Below are positions 32,530-40,339 of a stretch of 64,000 nt of DNA, piece after piece. The translations under genes and the position numbers were made by a program. Every line of letters starts with the position of its first letter. The first letter of the stretch is position 1. Where the stretch lies: the NCBI RefSeq assembly GCF_000372885.1, contig NZ_KB889967.1, forward strand, positions 3,485,430 to 3,549,429, given 5' to 3'. The DNA is from Methyloversatilis thermotolerans (GTDB taxonomy: Bacteria; Pseudomonadota; Gammaproteobacteria; Burkholderiales; Rhodocyclaceae). A model generated the notes under the pieces. It saw nothing but the letters and a program-made list of their open reading frames with translations, did no database searches and was not told the DNA's origin.

Positions 32530-34726
32530 ATCGACCTTCGGCTCTGAAGCGCATGAACGCCGCTGCGCCCTCGGCCAGATGCTTTTCCCAGGCATCGGAT
32601 GCGGTGATGGACGGAACACGGCCTCGTTCTTTCTTGAACTCAAGTGCGCGTCTGGCGATGACGACAGCGTCTTCGGGCGTGATCGTGGTGCGCTTGGCCG
32701 ATATGGCCGCGGCCACCTGTTTCAGGCTCTCTTCGCTCATCGCCCTGGCCAGAATGGCATAGGCTTCACCAAACGGGTTGATGCGGTCTATCAGGTCGAT
32801 ATCCAGTTCCCGCACATCCATGGCAAAGCGGCGCACACCATCGACCAGGGCGGTGTTGGGCGATATATCGTCCACATTCGTCTCATTGAAGCCGGCCGCC
32901 AGTTGCTTGGCTTGCTGCGTCAGGTTCAGCGCGGCGACGGCGTGCTGGCGTACCGCTTCCTGATCTTCCGCATCCAGTTCCGGATACTTGTCCTTGATGA
33001 TCTTGCCCATGCGGACCTGGGTGAGTTCCTCGGGCACCAGTTCCTCGTCGAACAGGCCGCGCTCGATGGTGGTCTTGTCCTGCACGAAAGCCGCGATGAC
33101 CTCGTTCAAGTCCTCCTGGCAGATGCGCGCGGCCTCCTTGCTCCTGGGCTCGGCCAGCCCCTTGATCTCGATCTGGAACTGGCCGGTCTGCCCGTTGAAC
33201 CCGACATTGCACTTGTCGGCGTCGTAGCCGTTCTCGCCGTAGTCGAAACCGGACGCGGGGCCGCTGTCGGCATGCTTGGGCCTGAACTCGAAGCGCGGTG
33301 CCAGCACCTGCTCCATCAGCAAGCTCGCGGCAATCGCCTTCAGGGTATCGTTGATCGCTTCGGTCACCGCCTGTTCGCTGGCGTCCGGCTCTGCGATGAG
33401 ATTGGTGAACCGCGCACGGGTCTTGCCCGGCGCATCCCGGGTCGCACGCCCGATGATCTGCACGATTTCGGTCAGGCTCGCGCGGTAGCCCACGGTCAGC
33501 GCGTGTTCGCACCAGATCCAGTCGAAACCCTCTTTCGCCATGCCCAGGGCGATGATGATGTCCACATGGTCGCGGTTGTTCTTCTGCGTCGGGTCTTTCA
33601 GCGCGGCGGAAACGCGGTCGCGCTTGCCCGCATCGTCGTCCACCAGATCGGCAATGCGCAGCACGCGACCGTCCGCCATCCTGACCCGCTGGAAGCCGGT
33701 CGCTGGATCGGTCCCCTGCCATTCACCCAGTTCATGCAGGATGTGTTCCACCTCCTTGATCTTGTCCTTCGTGCTTTCGCGCGAATTGACACTGGGGATG
33801 TGGATGATGGTTTTCTCCGCGGGGTCCAGCACCTTCAGGATGTCGTCGACATACGAGCCGCCGTAGAAGAAGTAGCCGATGTCGAGCCGCTTCAGGTATT
33901 CATAGCCGTTGAGCTGTTCGTAGTAGGTGTAGGTGACGGTGTCGAATTTCGCTTCGTCGCCCGGCGCCAGCACCGCCTCGGCGTCGCCGCGGAAGTACGA
34001 GCCGGTCATGGCGACGATGTGCGTGCGCCCGCGCGCGATGAACTGCCCCAGGTGCGCGCCCAGCTTGTTGTCGGGATTGCTCGATACATGGTGGAACTCG
34101 TCCACCGCGATCAGGCGGTCGTCGAAGGCCTCCACGCCGAAAGCGCCCACCGCAAAGCGGAAGGTGGCATGGGTGCACACCAGCACCGGGTCCGCGCTCT
34201 GAAGGAAGGCGCCCAGAGACTGGACCTTGCCGCCGTTGTCGGTGCCTGGCGCATTGCACAGGTTCCATTTCGGTTCGACATGCCAATCGGCCCAGAAGCC
34301 GTATTGCGACAGCGCTTCGTCGTTGAAGCTGGCGCCGATGGACCGTTCCGGCACCACGATGATGGCCTGCTTCAAGCCCTGGTTCGCCAGTTTGTCCAGC
34401 GCCACGAACATCAGCGCCCGGCTTTTGCCCGAAGCCGGTGGCGACTTGATCAACAGATACTGCTCGCCGCGCTTCTCGTAAGCGCGTTCCTGCATCGGAC
34501 GCATGCCCAGCGCATTGGCCCTGGTCGAGGCACCGCTGCGCGCATAGCTGACCGAAACCGTCGGTATGGTCCGCCGCGCGGCCCGCACCGTGTCGATCAG
34601 GCTTGCGCCGGGGCGGTTGAGTATGGCGCCGGCAAAAAAGCCGGGTGTCAGTTCAGGAATGTCAGACACGTCGATGTCCTCGTCGGCAAGACCGCCCATG
34701 TCACTGGAGGTTCTGGAGATAGGCAT
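32516..34726 (-). CDS. superfamily 2 DEAD/DEAH-type helicase of the methyltransferase island
   Basis: A 736-residue helicase. Walker A SPPASGKS is at residues 95-102, the DEAD-box position reads AVDEFHHV, motif III is VAMTGSYF, and motif VI is IIGRATRD. Lengthy regions on both sides resemble restriction-type translocases. AAGGGAGG precedes the start at 34726, which overlaps the BrnT-like gene by 26 bases. A start at 34699 is possible. With the methyltransferase it may translocate on unmodified DNA. No nuclease motif of its own was recognised. Confidence 0.82.
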   Translation of the reverse strand: MPISRTSSDMGGLADEDIDVSDIPELTPGFFAGAILNRPGASLIDTVRAARRTIPTVSVSYARSGASTRANALGMRPMQERAYEKRGEQYLLIKSPPASGKSRALMFVALDKLANQGLKQAIIVVPERSIGASFNDEALSQYGFWADWHVEPKWNLCNAPGTDNGGKVQSLGAFLQSADPVLVCTHATFRFAVGAFGVEAFDDRLIAVDEFHHVSSNPDNKLGAHLGQFIARGRTHIVAMTGSYFRGDAEAVLAPGDEAKFDTVTYTYYEQLNGYEYLKRLDIGYFFYGGSYVDDILKVLDPAEKTIIHIPSVNSRESTKDKIKEVEHILHELGEWQGTDPATGFQRVRMADGRVLRIADLVDDDAGKRDRVSAALKDPTQKNNRDHVDIIIALGMAKEGFDWIWCEHALTVGYRASLTEIVQIIGRATRDAPGKTRARFTNLIAEPDASEQAVTEAINDTLKAIAASLLMEQVLAPRFEFRPKHADSGPASGFDYGENGYDADKCNVGFNGQTGQFQIEIKGLAEPRSKEAARICQEDLNEVIAAFVQDKTTIERGLFDEELVPEELTQVRMGKIIKDKYPELDAEDQEAVRQHAVAALNLTQQAKQLAAGFNETNVDDISPNTALVDGVRRFAMDVRELDIDLIDRINPFGEAYAILARAMSEESLKQVAAAISAKRTTITPEDAVVIARRALEFKKERGRVPSITASDAWEKHLAEGAAAFMRFRAEGRYAQV

Positions 34727-34994
34727 TCAAGGCCTCCCTTTCGTTCTTGCGCGCGTGCCGGACACTGATGATCCGCACATTCCCGTTGCGCGGCGTCCAC
34801 ACCACGACGACGGCCCGGCCATCGGCCAGCGTCGTGATCGACAGATTGCGCTCCTCCCCCAGATCGTCCGACTGCGGCGACCGCCCGGTCAGGGTAGGCG
34901 CCGATTTGATGGCCTTGCCGGCATCGGTGAAGCGGACGCCATGTTTTACATGGTTTGCGCGCGCCTTGTCCTTGTCGCATTCGAATCTGTTCAT
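34701..34994 (-). CDS. BrnT-family toxin-like protein, no BrnA seen
   Basis: A 97-residue protein with the BrnT (RelE-fold ribonuclease) pattern: FECDKDKARANHVKHGVRFT at the start, EERNLSITTLADGRAVVVVW in the centre and RIISVRHARKNEREALNAYL at the end. BrnT is usually paired with a BrnA antitoxin gene directly after it. Here the next gene is the helicase, and no BrnA-like frame was seen. It lies inside the methyltransferase-helicase island and overlaps the helicase, so it may have been taken over by that system, or it may be a stray toxin. Confidence 0.78.
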   Translation of the reverse strand: MNRFECDKDKARANHVKHGVRFTDAGKAIKSAPTLTGRSPQSDDLGEERNLSITTLADGRAVVVVWTPRNGNVRIISVRHARKNEREALNAYLQNLQ

Positions 34995-35026
34995 CGGGCG
35001 TCATTCCACGTGTTCGAGCCGGTCGC

Positions 35027-37792
35027 TCATGTGCTGGCGCCGGCCTTTCGCTTCTTGGTCTTCACCGGGGTGGAGACAGCCGTCATCCTGGTGTAGAGAT
35101 CGAACAGCTTCTCCAGCCGCTCGGTGTCGTTCCTGAAGCGCCGGCCGATGTAGATGCGCTCCAGCACTTCGTCGTTGCGCTCATGCGCCGCGCGCAAGTC
35201 GGCCGGCATGTTGTCGGGATCGTAGAGGTCGGCAATGGTCGCCGGGAAGTGGTGTTCCCGCGCCAGCAGAATGTCTTCCGCGCAGCGCGTGAGGTCGGAC
35301 TTGTTCTTCTCGGTAAGAATTGGAAGCGGGAAGGAGTGCCAGCCAAGGGTCGAAGAGTAACGAAGTCGCGTTTCTAACTTGCCACATACTGTGGCGATCC
35401 ACACCATGTGCAGCCTCGACGCCACAATGGCCAGCTCCCAAACAGAGGCACCATAGATTGCGTATGCCGCATTAGTAATGATGTTGGCTGGGCCTAGCAG
35501 ATCTGCCGGGATGTACTCGCGTTCCTCGGACGAGGTTGCCGCAACAATCACAGCAAGAGATTCCTTGTGCGCCCTCTGCGCAAACTTGTGGGGGATAGTG
35601 GCATATCCCCTGGTGGTCTTGGCTGGCGAAGAGCTGCGAAATGCTCTGACCGCTTCAATTCGTTGAAGTATCTCGGGGATCTCGGTTGCTAGCTTCAGAT
35701 GATCATCCTCGATCCACAGACATTTTCGATTGCGCACGTGAATCAGTTCTTGAGAACCTAGCAGGCCACGGAGCATCTGCCCAGCAGCAGGTCGGCGCTC
35801 GATCAGTCTCGCCGCTTCATCGACGGAAAGAATAAGGTTACCGTCGTCACGGGCCATGCTGCCCATGACCATCGGATTCAAGTCTTGGGAAAGCGGCAAG
35901 TCTTCCGCGCAAACGTATTGTTCGGCCCCCGAAATCAAATACGGCGAAATCGAATCAACTTCCCGTTTGGTTTCGCCCTGATACAAGGCGCATCGTGTGG
36001 GTTTCGCGGCCCCCACGCCAATGATCACGCATTGGACAACGGCATTATTCGCAGCATTGTTTCTCCACTTGAACCCTTGGTGCGCAAACTGAATGTGAAG
36101 ACCGTCACCATATAACCGTGACCAAAGGTGTGCTACTTGTTCCCCCTCACAAACCGAACTCGTGGACACAAAGGCAAAGACGGCGTCCGTGCTTTTAACG
36201 TACTCTGCAGCCTTCAGATACCATGCCGTGACATAGTCGCAATCTTTGAATTCATTACCCTGTCCGAAAACGAGAGCCATGTCTTGCTTCTGCGATCTTG
36301 ACTGCTTTCGTGCACCCTTAAATTGCGGATTTCCACAAATGTATGTCTCACCGCCTTCGTTCGCGAAGTCAATCTCTGCTTGTTTTAGAGGTGTACCGAA
36401 CAGGTCATCTGATTGAACTTTGACACCTGTTCCTGTCGGTGGGCAAAGCTTCAGCCAGTCAAGGCGAAGGGAATTGCCGCTGACGATCCAGTTCTCGTTG
36501 CTCAGCGGCAAAAAATCGGCCAGTGCCAGCTTCTGCCCGCGGTACAGCACATCGCACTGGTATTCGGCGATCACCAGCGCCAGGCGCGCGATTTCCGCCG
36601 GAAAGTCGCGCAGTTCGATGCCGCGGAAGTTGGTGAGCGGAATGTCGGATGCACGATCCGGCTCGCCGCGCCGCCGGTTGATGTCGGCTTCGATCTCCCG
36701 CATCTGTTTGTAGGCGATGACCAGGAAGTTGCCGGAGCCGCAGGCCGGGTCGAATACCCGGATCCGGGCCATGCGCTTGCGCAGGTTCAGCAGCGTGCGC
36801 GGATTGTCGCCCGCCTGTTCCAGCTTGGCGCGCAGGTCGTCGAGGAACAGCGGGTTGAGCACCTTGAGGATGTTGGGCACGCTGGTGTAATGCATGCCCA
36901 GTTCTCCGCGCTCTTCATCCTCGGCCACGGCCTGGATCATCGAGCCGAAGATGTCGGGGTTGATCCTGGTCCAGTCCAGTCCGCCGACGTGCAAGAGGTA
37001 CGAACGCGCGATCTTGCTGAAGCGGGGCACGTCGTCGTTGCCGGAGAACAGCTGCCCGTTGACATAGGGAAAGTGCGCCGCCCAGCGGGGGATGCCGGCG
37101 GCGGCCCGGTCATCGGCCCGCGTGTTCATGGTGCGGAACAGCGTGCTGATGACTTCGTGCGTATTGGATGAGTCTGTGGCACTCATCTGCGCCACGGTTT
37201 CCGTGAAGCCCTTGCCGACGAAGATATGGGTGTCCTCGGCGAAGAAACAGAAGATGAGCCGCGCCATGAAATGGTTCATGTCGTGGCGACGGTCTGCCTG
37301 ACCCCAGACGGGGTTGTCCTTCAGCAGTTCAAGATAGAGCCGGTTCAGGCGACTGGTGGCGCGAATGTCGAACGCGTCTTCGCGGATCTGCCGGATCGTG
37401 CTGATGCCGGCCAGCCGCAGGAAGAAGCCGAAGTGGTCCGGGAAGTCCTTGAACATGCAGACGACCGTATCGCCGCTCGTGAGGTCTTCCGCCTCGAGAT
37501 CGACGCCATCGGTGGCGAGGATGAAGCGGGCCTTGGCCTTGACGGTGGCCGGGCTGGCCTTGAGTGCCGCCAGCGCTTGCGTGACCTGACCCGCGGCACA
37601 GGTCAGGATGTGGATATTGTTGGTCTGCAGCACCCCGCCCAGGTCGGACTTGTTGGATGTACCCGCGCGCAGTCGCTTGAGCGTGGTTTCCTTGTTGCCG
37701 AAGGCTTCGAGAAAGGCGTAGGGAAACTCCGCAGGATCAAAGGGCTGTTCCGCGAGGTCGGTGATCGCCTGTTCGATTTCTACGGCGTTCAT
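35027..37792 (-). CDS. class I DNA (adenine-type) methyltransferase of the island
   Basis: A 921-residue methyltransferase of the large MmeI/type-IIG-like class. The SAM-binding motif I is VFDPACGSGNFL and the catalytic motif IV is CGNPQFKG, an NPxF form typical of N6-adenine enzymes. An N-terminal part of about 340 residues precedes them, and about 450 residues with target-recognition function follow. The region about 35340-36480 is clearly AT-richer than both flanks, which suggests an exchanged recognition domain. No PD-(D/E)xK nuclease motif was recognised at the N-terminus, so cutting probably depends on the other island genes. Confidence 0.85.
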   Translation of the reverse strand: MNAVEIEQAITDLAEQPFDPAEFPYAFLEAFGNKETTLKRLRAGTSNKSDLGGVLQTNNIHILTCAAGQVTQALAALKASPATVKAKARFILATDGVDLEAEDLTSGDTVVCMFKDFPDHFGFFLRLAGISTIRQIREDAFDIRATSRLNRLYLELLKDNPVWGQADRRHDMNHFMARLIFCFFAEDTHIFVGKGFTETVAQMSATDSSNTHEVISTLFRTMNTRADDRAAAGIPRWAAHFPYVNGQLFSGNDDVPRFSKIARSYLLHVGGLDWTRINPDIFGSMIQAVAEDEERGELGMHYTSVPNILKVLNPLFLDDLRAKLEQAGDNPRTLLNLRKRMARIRVFDPACGSGNFLVIAYKQMREIEADINRRRGEPDRASDIPLTNFRGIELRDFPAEIARLALVIAEYQCDVLYRGQKLALADFLPLSNENWIVSGNSLRLDWLKLCPPTGTGVKVQSDDLFGTPLKQAEIDFANEGGETYICGNPQFKGARKQSRSQKQDMALVFGQGNEFKDCDYVTAWYLKAAEYVKSTDAVFAFVSTSSVCEGEQVAHLWSRLYGDGLHIQFAHQGFKWRNNAANNAVVQCVIIGVGAAKPTRCALYQGETKREVDSISPYLISGAEQYVCAEDLPLSQDLNPMVMGSMARDDGNLILSVDEAARLIERRPAAGQMLRGLLGSQELIHVRNRKCLWIEDDHLKLATEIPEILQRIEAVRAFRSSSPAKTTRGYATIPHKFAQRAHKESLAVIVAATSSEEREYIPADLLGPANIITNAAYAIYGASVWELAIVASRLHMVWIATVCGKLETRLRYSSTLGWHSFPLPILTEKNKSDLTRCAEDILLAREHHFPATIADLYDPDNMPADLRAAHERNDEVLERIYIGRRFRNDTERLEKLFDLYTRMTAVSTPVKTKKRKAGAST

Positions 37793-38397
37793 GGGCGTGG
37801 GGCGCCCGCTCCGGGCGAGGACGCTGGCGTGCAGTCGTTGTGCGGAATGCTCATTTTTCGTCTTGTGTGGTGGCCGCTGCCGATCCGGTCGCCGTCCGGG
37901 CAGGACAACTTTCGGGGACCGGGAATTTTCGGGGACGTCACGACATTCTGCAATCGGCCTTTTGGTCGCGTGCGCCGCTGGAGCGCCGAAGCGCGTCAGC
38001 GCTGGGCAGGCGAATTGCGCGCTCTTCCAGGGCGTGATGACCGGGGCGATGGCCGCGTGATGGGGCGAGGTGTGGCGCGATGCGATGGCGAATCCGCGCG
38101 CCGCCGCAATCGCGGCGAAGTGGCCGTCGCGTGCCGGAAAGCCTCGCCCGCCTTGCAGGCCGTCACGCCAGAGCCGAGAAGTGGGGAAGGCTCCCGGGCG
38201 AGGGCGTGCTGGATCGGCCTCTCACCGGCGGCGCTCTTCCGGGTGTGCAGCGGGTCTTCCGCCGCATTGACGCGTAGCCGAGGGGCGTCGTGCGCGTCCG
38301 CCATGGACGCGCATGTGGGGCGCGCGGGCGGTGCGCCCTGTCGCGTCCGTCGCGTGCGCGGGCATCCCCCCGCGCACGCACAGGTCATCCGGCGGGG
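37793..38397. other. 605 bp gene-free region upstream of the island
   Basis: GC-rich, with no frame that looks coding on either strand. The only distinct structure is a pair of direct repeats TTTCGGGGAC (37910-37919 and 37927-37936), spaced 17 bp apart. A promoter for the methyltransferase gene was not recognised. The region probably marks the left edge of the inserted island as judged from the nif side. Confidence 0.55.
37905..37950. mobile_element. possible insertion-sequence end remnant
   Basis: Two copies of TTTCGGGGAC within 27 bp, followed by GTCACGACATTC, resemble the multiple short terminal repeats at the ends of IS21-like elements. No transposase gene is present. The call is a recognition by pattern only and could be a chance repeat. 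Confidence 0.3.
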
Positions 38398-38634
38398 CTA
38401 TTTGATGCGCGCGCGCTCGGCTGCCGAGTAGTTGCTGAAATGGCCTTCCTTCTTCGCCTGGCTGCGCGCCGCGGCGATGAGGGCCTTGCTGCGCCCGGGC
38501 GCCATCGGGGCGGACACCAGCTTGTCGACGGCATTGCTGCCACAGGCCGGACAGAGCACCTCGGTGCTGCTGCCGCGTACGAGTTTCTCGAAGGGTTTGT
38601 CGCAGTTGCGACAACGGAATTCGAAGATGGGCAT
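38398..38634 (-). CDS. FmdB-type zinc-ribbon regulatory-like protein
   Basis: A 78-residue FmdB-family protein with a zinc ribbon formed by C8-x2-C11 (FRCRNCDKPFEKLV) and C28-x2-C31 (LCPACGS). The C-terminal part is basic and Ser/Ala-rich. The family was named after a formamide/amide gene regulator, and its molecular job is unclear. A -24/-12 promoter lies 47 bp upstream on the minus strand (38681-38696), so it is probably expressed with nif genes. The codons of C8-R-N-C-D overlap a perfect NifA-type palindrome at 38598-38613. Confidence 0.85.
   Translation of the reverse strand: MPIFEFRCRNCDKPFEKLVRGSSTEVLCPACGSNAVDKLVSAPMAPGRSKALIAAARSQAKKEGHFSNYSAAERARIK
38598..38613 (+). promoter_or_regulatory. 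NifA-type site inside the fmdB 5' coding region
   Basis: TGTCGCAGTTGCGACA is a full match to TGT-N10-ACA and palindromic. It lies 139 bp before the strong -24/-12 promoter at 38752. Caution: it coincides with the codons for the zinc-ribbon C-R-N-C-D, so the match may come from coding constraint. Confidence 0.6.
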
Positions 38635-38680
38635 GGCCCGGGCCTCCAGGGGTGCGCGATGTATCGATATTCCGGCTCCG

Positions 38681-38696
38681 AGCAAGAATGGGGCCG
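38681..38696 (-). promoter_or_regulatory. sigma54 (-24/-12) promoter of fmdB
   Basis: The minus strand reads CGGCCCCATTCTTGCT: GG and GC 10 bp apart, perfect TTGCT and three mismatches elsewhere. It lies 47 bp before the fmdB start and is divergent to 38752-38767. Confidence 0.6.
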
Positions 38697-38751
38697 ATGG
38701 GCCGCCTGGCCGTCCAGCGCGACGCGCAGGCCGCGGTCGTCCTGCTCTCGT

Positions 38752-38767
38752 TGGCACGCTAACTGCT
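38752..38767 (+). promoter_or_regulatory. sigma54 (-24/-12) promoter of the 121-aa gene
   Basis: TGGCACGCTAACTGCT matches TGGCACG-N4-TTGCT at all but one base. It is 89 bp before the ATG at 38857. Confidence 0.85.
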
Positions 38768-38856
38768 GGGCATCCGGTATGCACGGACTGACATAACGAT
38801 ATGCGGGGCTGCTCCGGCAACTCTGCACGCAGTGTTCGCAAGGAGCGGGTGTACAG

Positions 38857-39222
38857 ATGATCAGCAATGAAACCGACTGGCGCGCGAGGCTGCCGGAAGA
38901 ATTGTGCGCGGACGTCGTGCCGGTGCTGTGGAGCGAGAGCTTTCACGACGACGGCGTGCCGGCGAGCAAGTGGCGCGGCTACGGTGCCGATGGCGCCTTG
39001 TGCTGGTACCGCCACAGCTTCATGCTGTGGGAAGAATGCTTCGACGAGGACGATCTGCCGTTCCAGCGCCAGGCCGGAGGCGAGTCGCTGGAAGCCTGGC
39101 GATGCCGCGACGGAAGCTGGCTGCGCCGCCTGGTCAGGACGCAGGGCGAGGGCATCTGCGGCCACCGCATCCAGGATGGCGGCTACGAGCGCGTGAGCGC
39201 CCGGGACGTGCCGCGGCTCTGA
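38857..39222 (+). CDS. unknown protein with its own NifA/sigma54 promoter (121 aa)
   Basis: A 121-residue acidic, tryptophan-rich protein (SNETDWRARLPEELCADVVP at the start and WRCRDGSWLRRLVRTQGEGI near the end). It has four cysteines without clear spacing, no signal peptide and no membrane span. I do not recognise the family. AAGGAGCGGG precedes the ATG. A nearly perfect -24/-12 promoter and an upstream NifA-type site make it one of the best-supported nif-regulated unknowns here. It is followed by the separate modD operon. Confidence 0.65.
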   Translation: MISNETDWRARLPEELCADVVPVLWSESFHDDGVPASKWRGYGADGALCWYRHSFMLWEECFDEDDLPFQRQAGGESLEAWRCRDGSWLRRLVRTQGEGICGHRIQDGGYERVSARDVPRL

Positions 39223-39244
39223 ATGTCCGCCGGCACCGGAGTCA

Positions 39245-39260
39245 TGTCGCATCTGCGACA
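39245..39260 (+). promoter_or_regulatory. NifA upstream activator site before modD
   Basis: TGTCGCATCTGCGACA is a full TGT-N10-ACA palindrome in the non-coding gap. A second pair TGTCC...GGACA 15 bp later has 12-base spacing and is not counted. Confidence 0.8.
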
Positions 39261-39370
39261 CCTGGCGTGGCATGTCCGACAAAGTGGACAGGCGACCGGG
39301 CCTTCACGCGGATGGATGGATTCGCGGGCCGGGATGACCGGAGCTCCGCCGACGACATGGCCGATCGTAC

Positions 39371-39386
39371 TGGAGTGCGCCGTGCC
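39371..39386 (+). promoter_or_regulatory. sigma54 (-24/-12) promoter of the modD operon
   Basis: TGGAGTGCGCCGTGCC keeps GG and GC 10 bp apart but matches the -24 box only partly. It is 33 bp before the modD start and 110 bp after a full NifA site, which raises the confidence. Confidence 0.55.
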
Positions 39387-39418
39387 ATCCGGCATGCCGG
39401 AACAAACGACGGGCGGCC

Positions 39419-40339
39419 ATGCATATGTCTTCTGATCCGGTTTTCGATACGTCGGCGGCACGGCCGTACGCGTCCTCGCGTTGCCTGCCCGATACCCTGT
39501 TGTGGAGCTGGCTGCACGAGGATGCGCCTTATGGTGATCTGACCACCGACAGCCTGCCGCTGCGCGGCCGTTCGGCCAGGATGGACTTCTTCGCGCGGGA
39601 AAGCTGTACCGTGGCCTGTGTCGAGGAAGCCGTCCGGCTGGTCGAACTGTGCGGCGGACAGGCATCGCTCGCGGCGGTGAGCGGCGAGCGCGTGCTGCCC
39701 GGACAGGCGCTGCTGCATGCGCAGGGCGATGCGCCCGCCCTTCTGCTCGCGTGGAAGGTGGCGCAGACCCTGGTTGAAGTCGCGTCGGGCATCGCCACCG
39801 CGACCGCCCTGCTGGTGCGCATGCTGGCCGAAGCCGGGCATCACGTTCCGGTCGCCTGCACGCGCAAGAACATCCCGGGCACGCGCGCGCTGGCGGTGCG
39901 CGCGGTGCAGGCGGGCGGCGGCGTGATGCATCGCTGCGGACTGTCGGAGACGCTGCTGGTGTTTCCCGAACATCGGGCGTTGCTCGCCCCCGGCCTGTGG
40001 CCCGAGGCTCTGACCGGCATGGGACGCAGCCAGCCGGAAAGGAAGCGCGTGGTCGAGGTGACCGACATCGACCAGGCCATGCTGGCTGCCGCCGGAGGGG
40101 CCGAGGTGCTGCAACTGGAACGCTTCGCGCCCGAACAGCTCGCGGCGCTCAGGCAGCGGCTCGACCAGGACGGCCGGCGGCCGGCTCCGGCGCTCGCGGT
40201 GGCGGGCGGCGTGACACCGGCCACCGCGCTGGACTACGCGCGCGCCGGCGCGGACATGCTGGTGACCTCATGGCCCTACATGGCGCCGCGGGCGGACGTG
40301 AAGGTGACGGTGAGCGCGGCCGGGGAGGGTGCGCCATGA
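39419..40339 (+). CDS. modD: ModD, molybdenum-associated quinolinate-phosphoribosyltransferase homologue
   Basis: A 306-residue protein of the nicotinate-nucleotide pyrophosphorylase fold annotated as ModD in molybdenum transport loci. Conserved parts are the start LHEDAPYGDLTTDSLPLRGR, then ASGIATATALLVRMLAEAGH, ACTRKNIPGTRALAVRAVQA and ALAVAGGVTPATALDYARAG. It lacks modABC transport genes as neighbours here. A function linked to Mo use during nitrogen fixation is likely but unproven. It overlaps the next gene by ATGA and begins a three-gene operon under a NifA site. Confidence 0.9.
   Translation: MHMSSDPVFDTSAARPYASSRCLPDTLLWSWLHEDAPYGDLTTDSLPLRGRSARMDFFARESCTVACVEEAVRLVELCGGQASLAAVSGERVLPGQALLHAQGDAPALLLAWKVAQTLVEVASGIATATALLVRMLAEAGHHVPVACTRKNIPGTRALAVRAVQAGGGVMHRCGLSETLLVFPEHRALLAPGLWPEALTGMGRSQPERKRVVEVTDIDQAMLAAAGGAEVLQLERFAPEQLAALRQRLDQDGRRPAPALAVAGGVTPATALDYARAGADMLVTSWPYMAPRADVKVTVSAAGEGAP

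Noticed and set aside
34701-34994. Complete BrnT-BrnA toxin-antitoxin pair
   Set aside because: No antitoxin frame was found after the toxin-like gene.
37226-38431. 401-codon plus-strand frame opposite the methyltransferase start
   Set aside because: No start signal or domain is seen, and it lies mostly antisense to a clear gene and then in a gene-free GC-rich gap.
39275-39292. TGTCC...GGACA palindrome before modD as a further NifA site
   Set aside because: The spacing is 12 bases. The full site at 39245-39260 is the better candidate.
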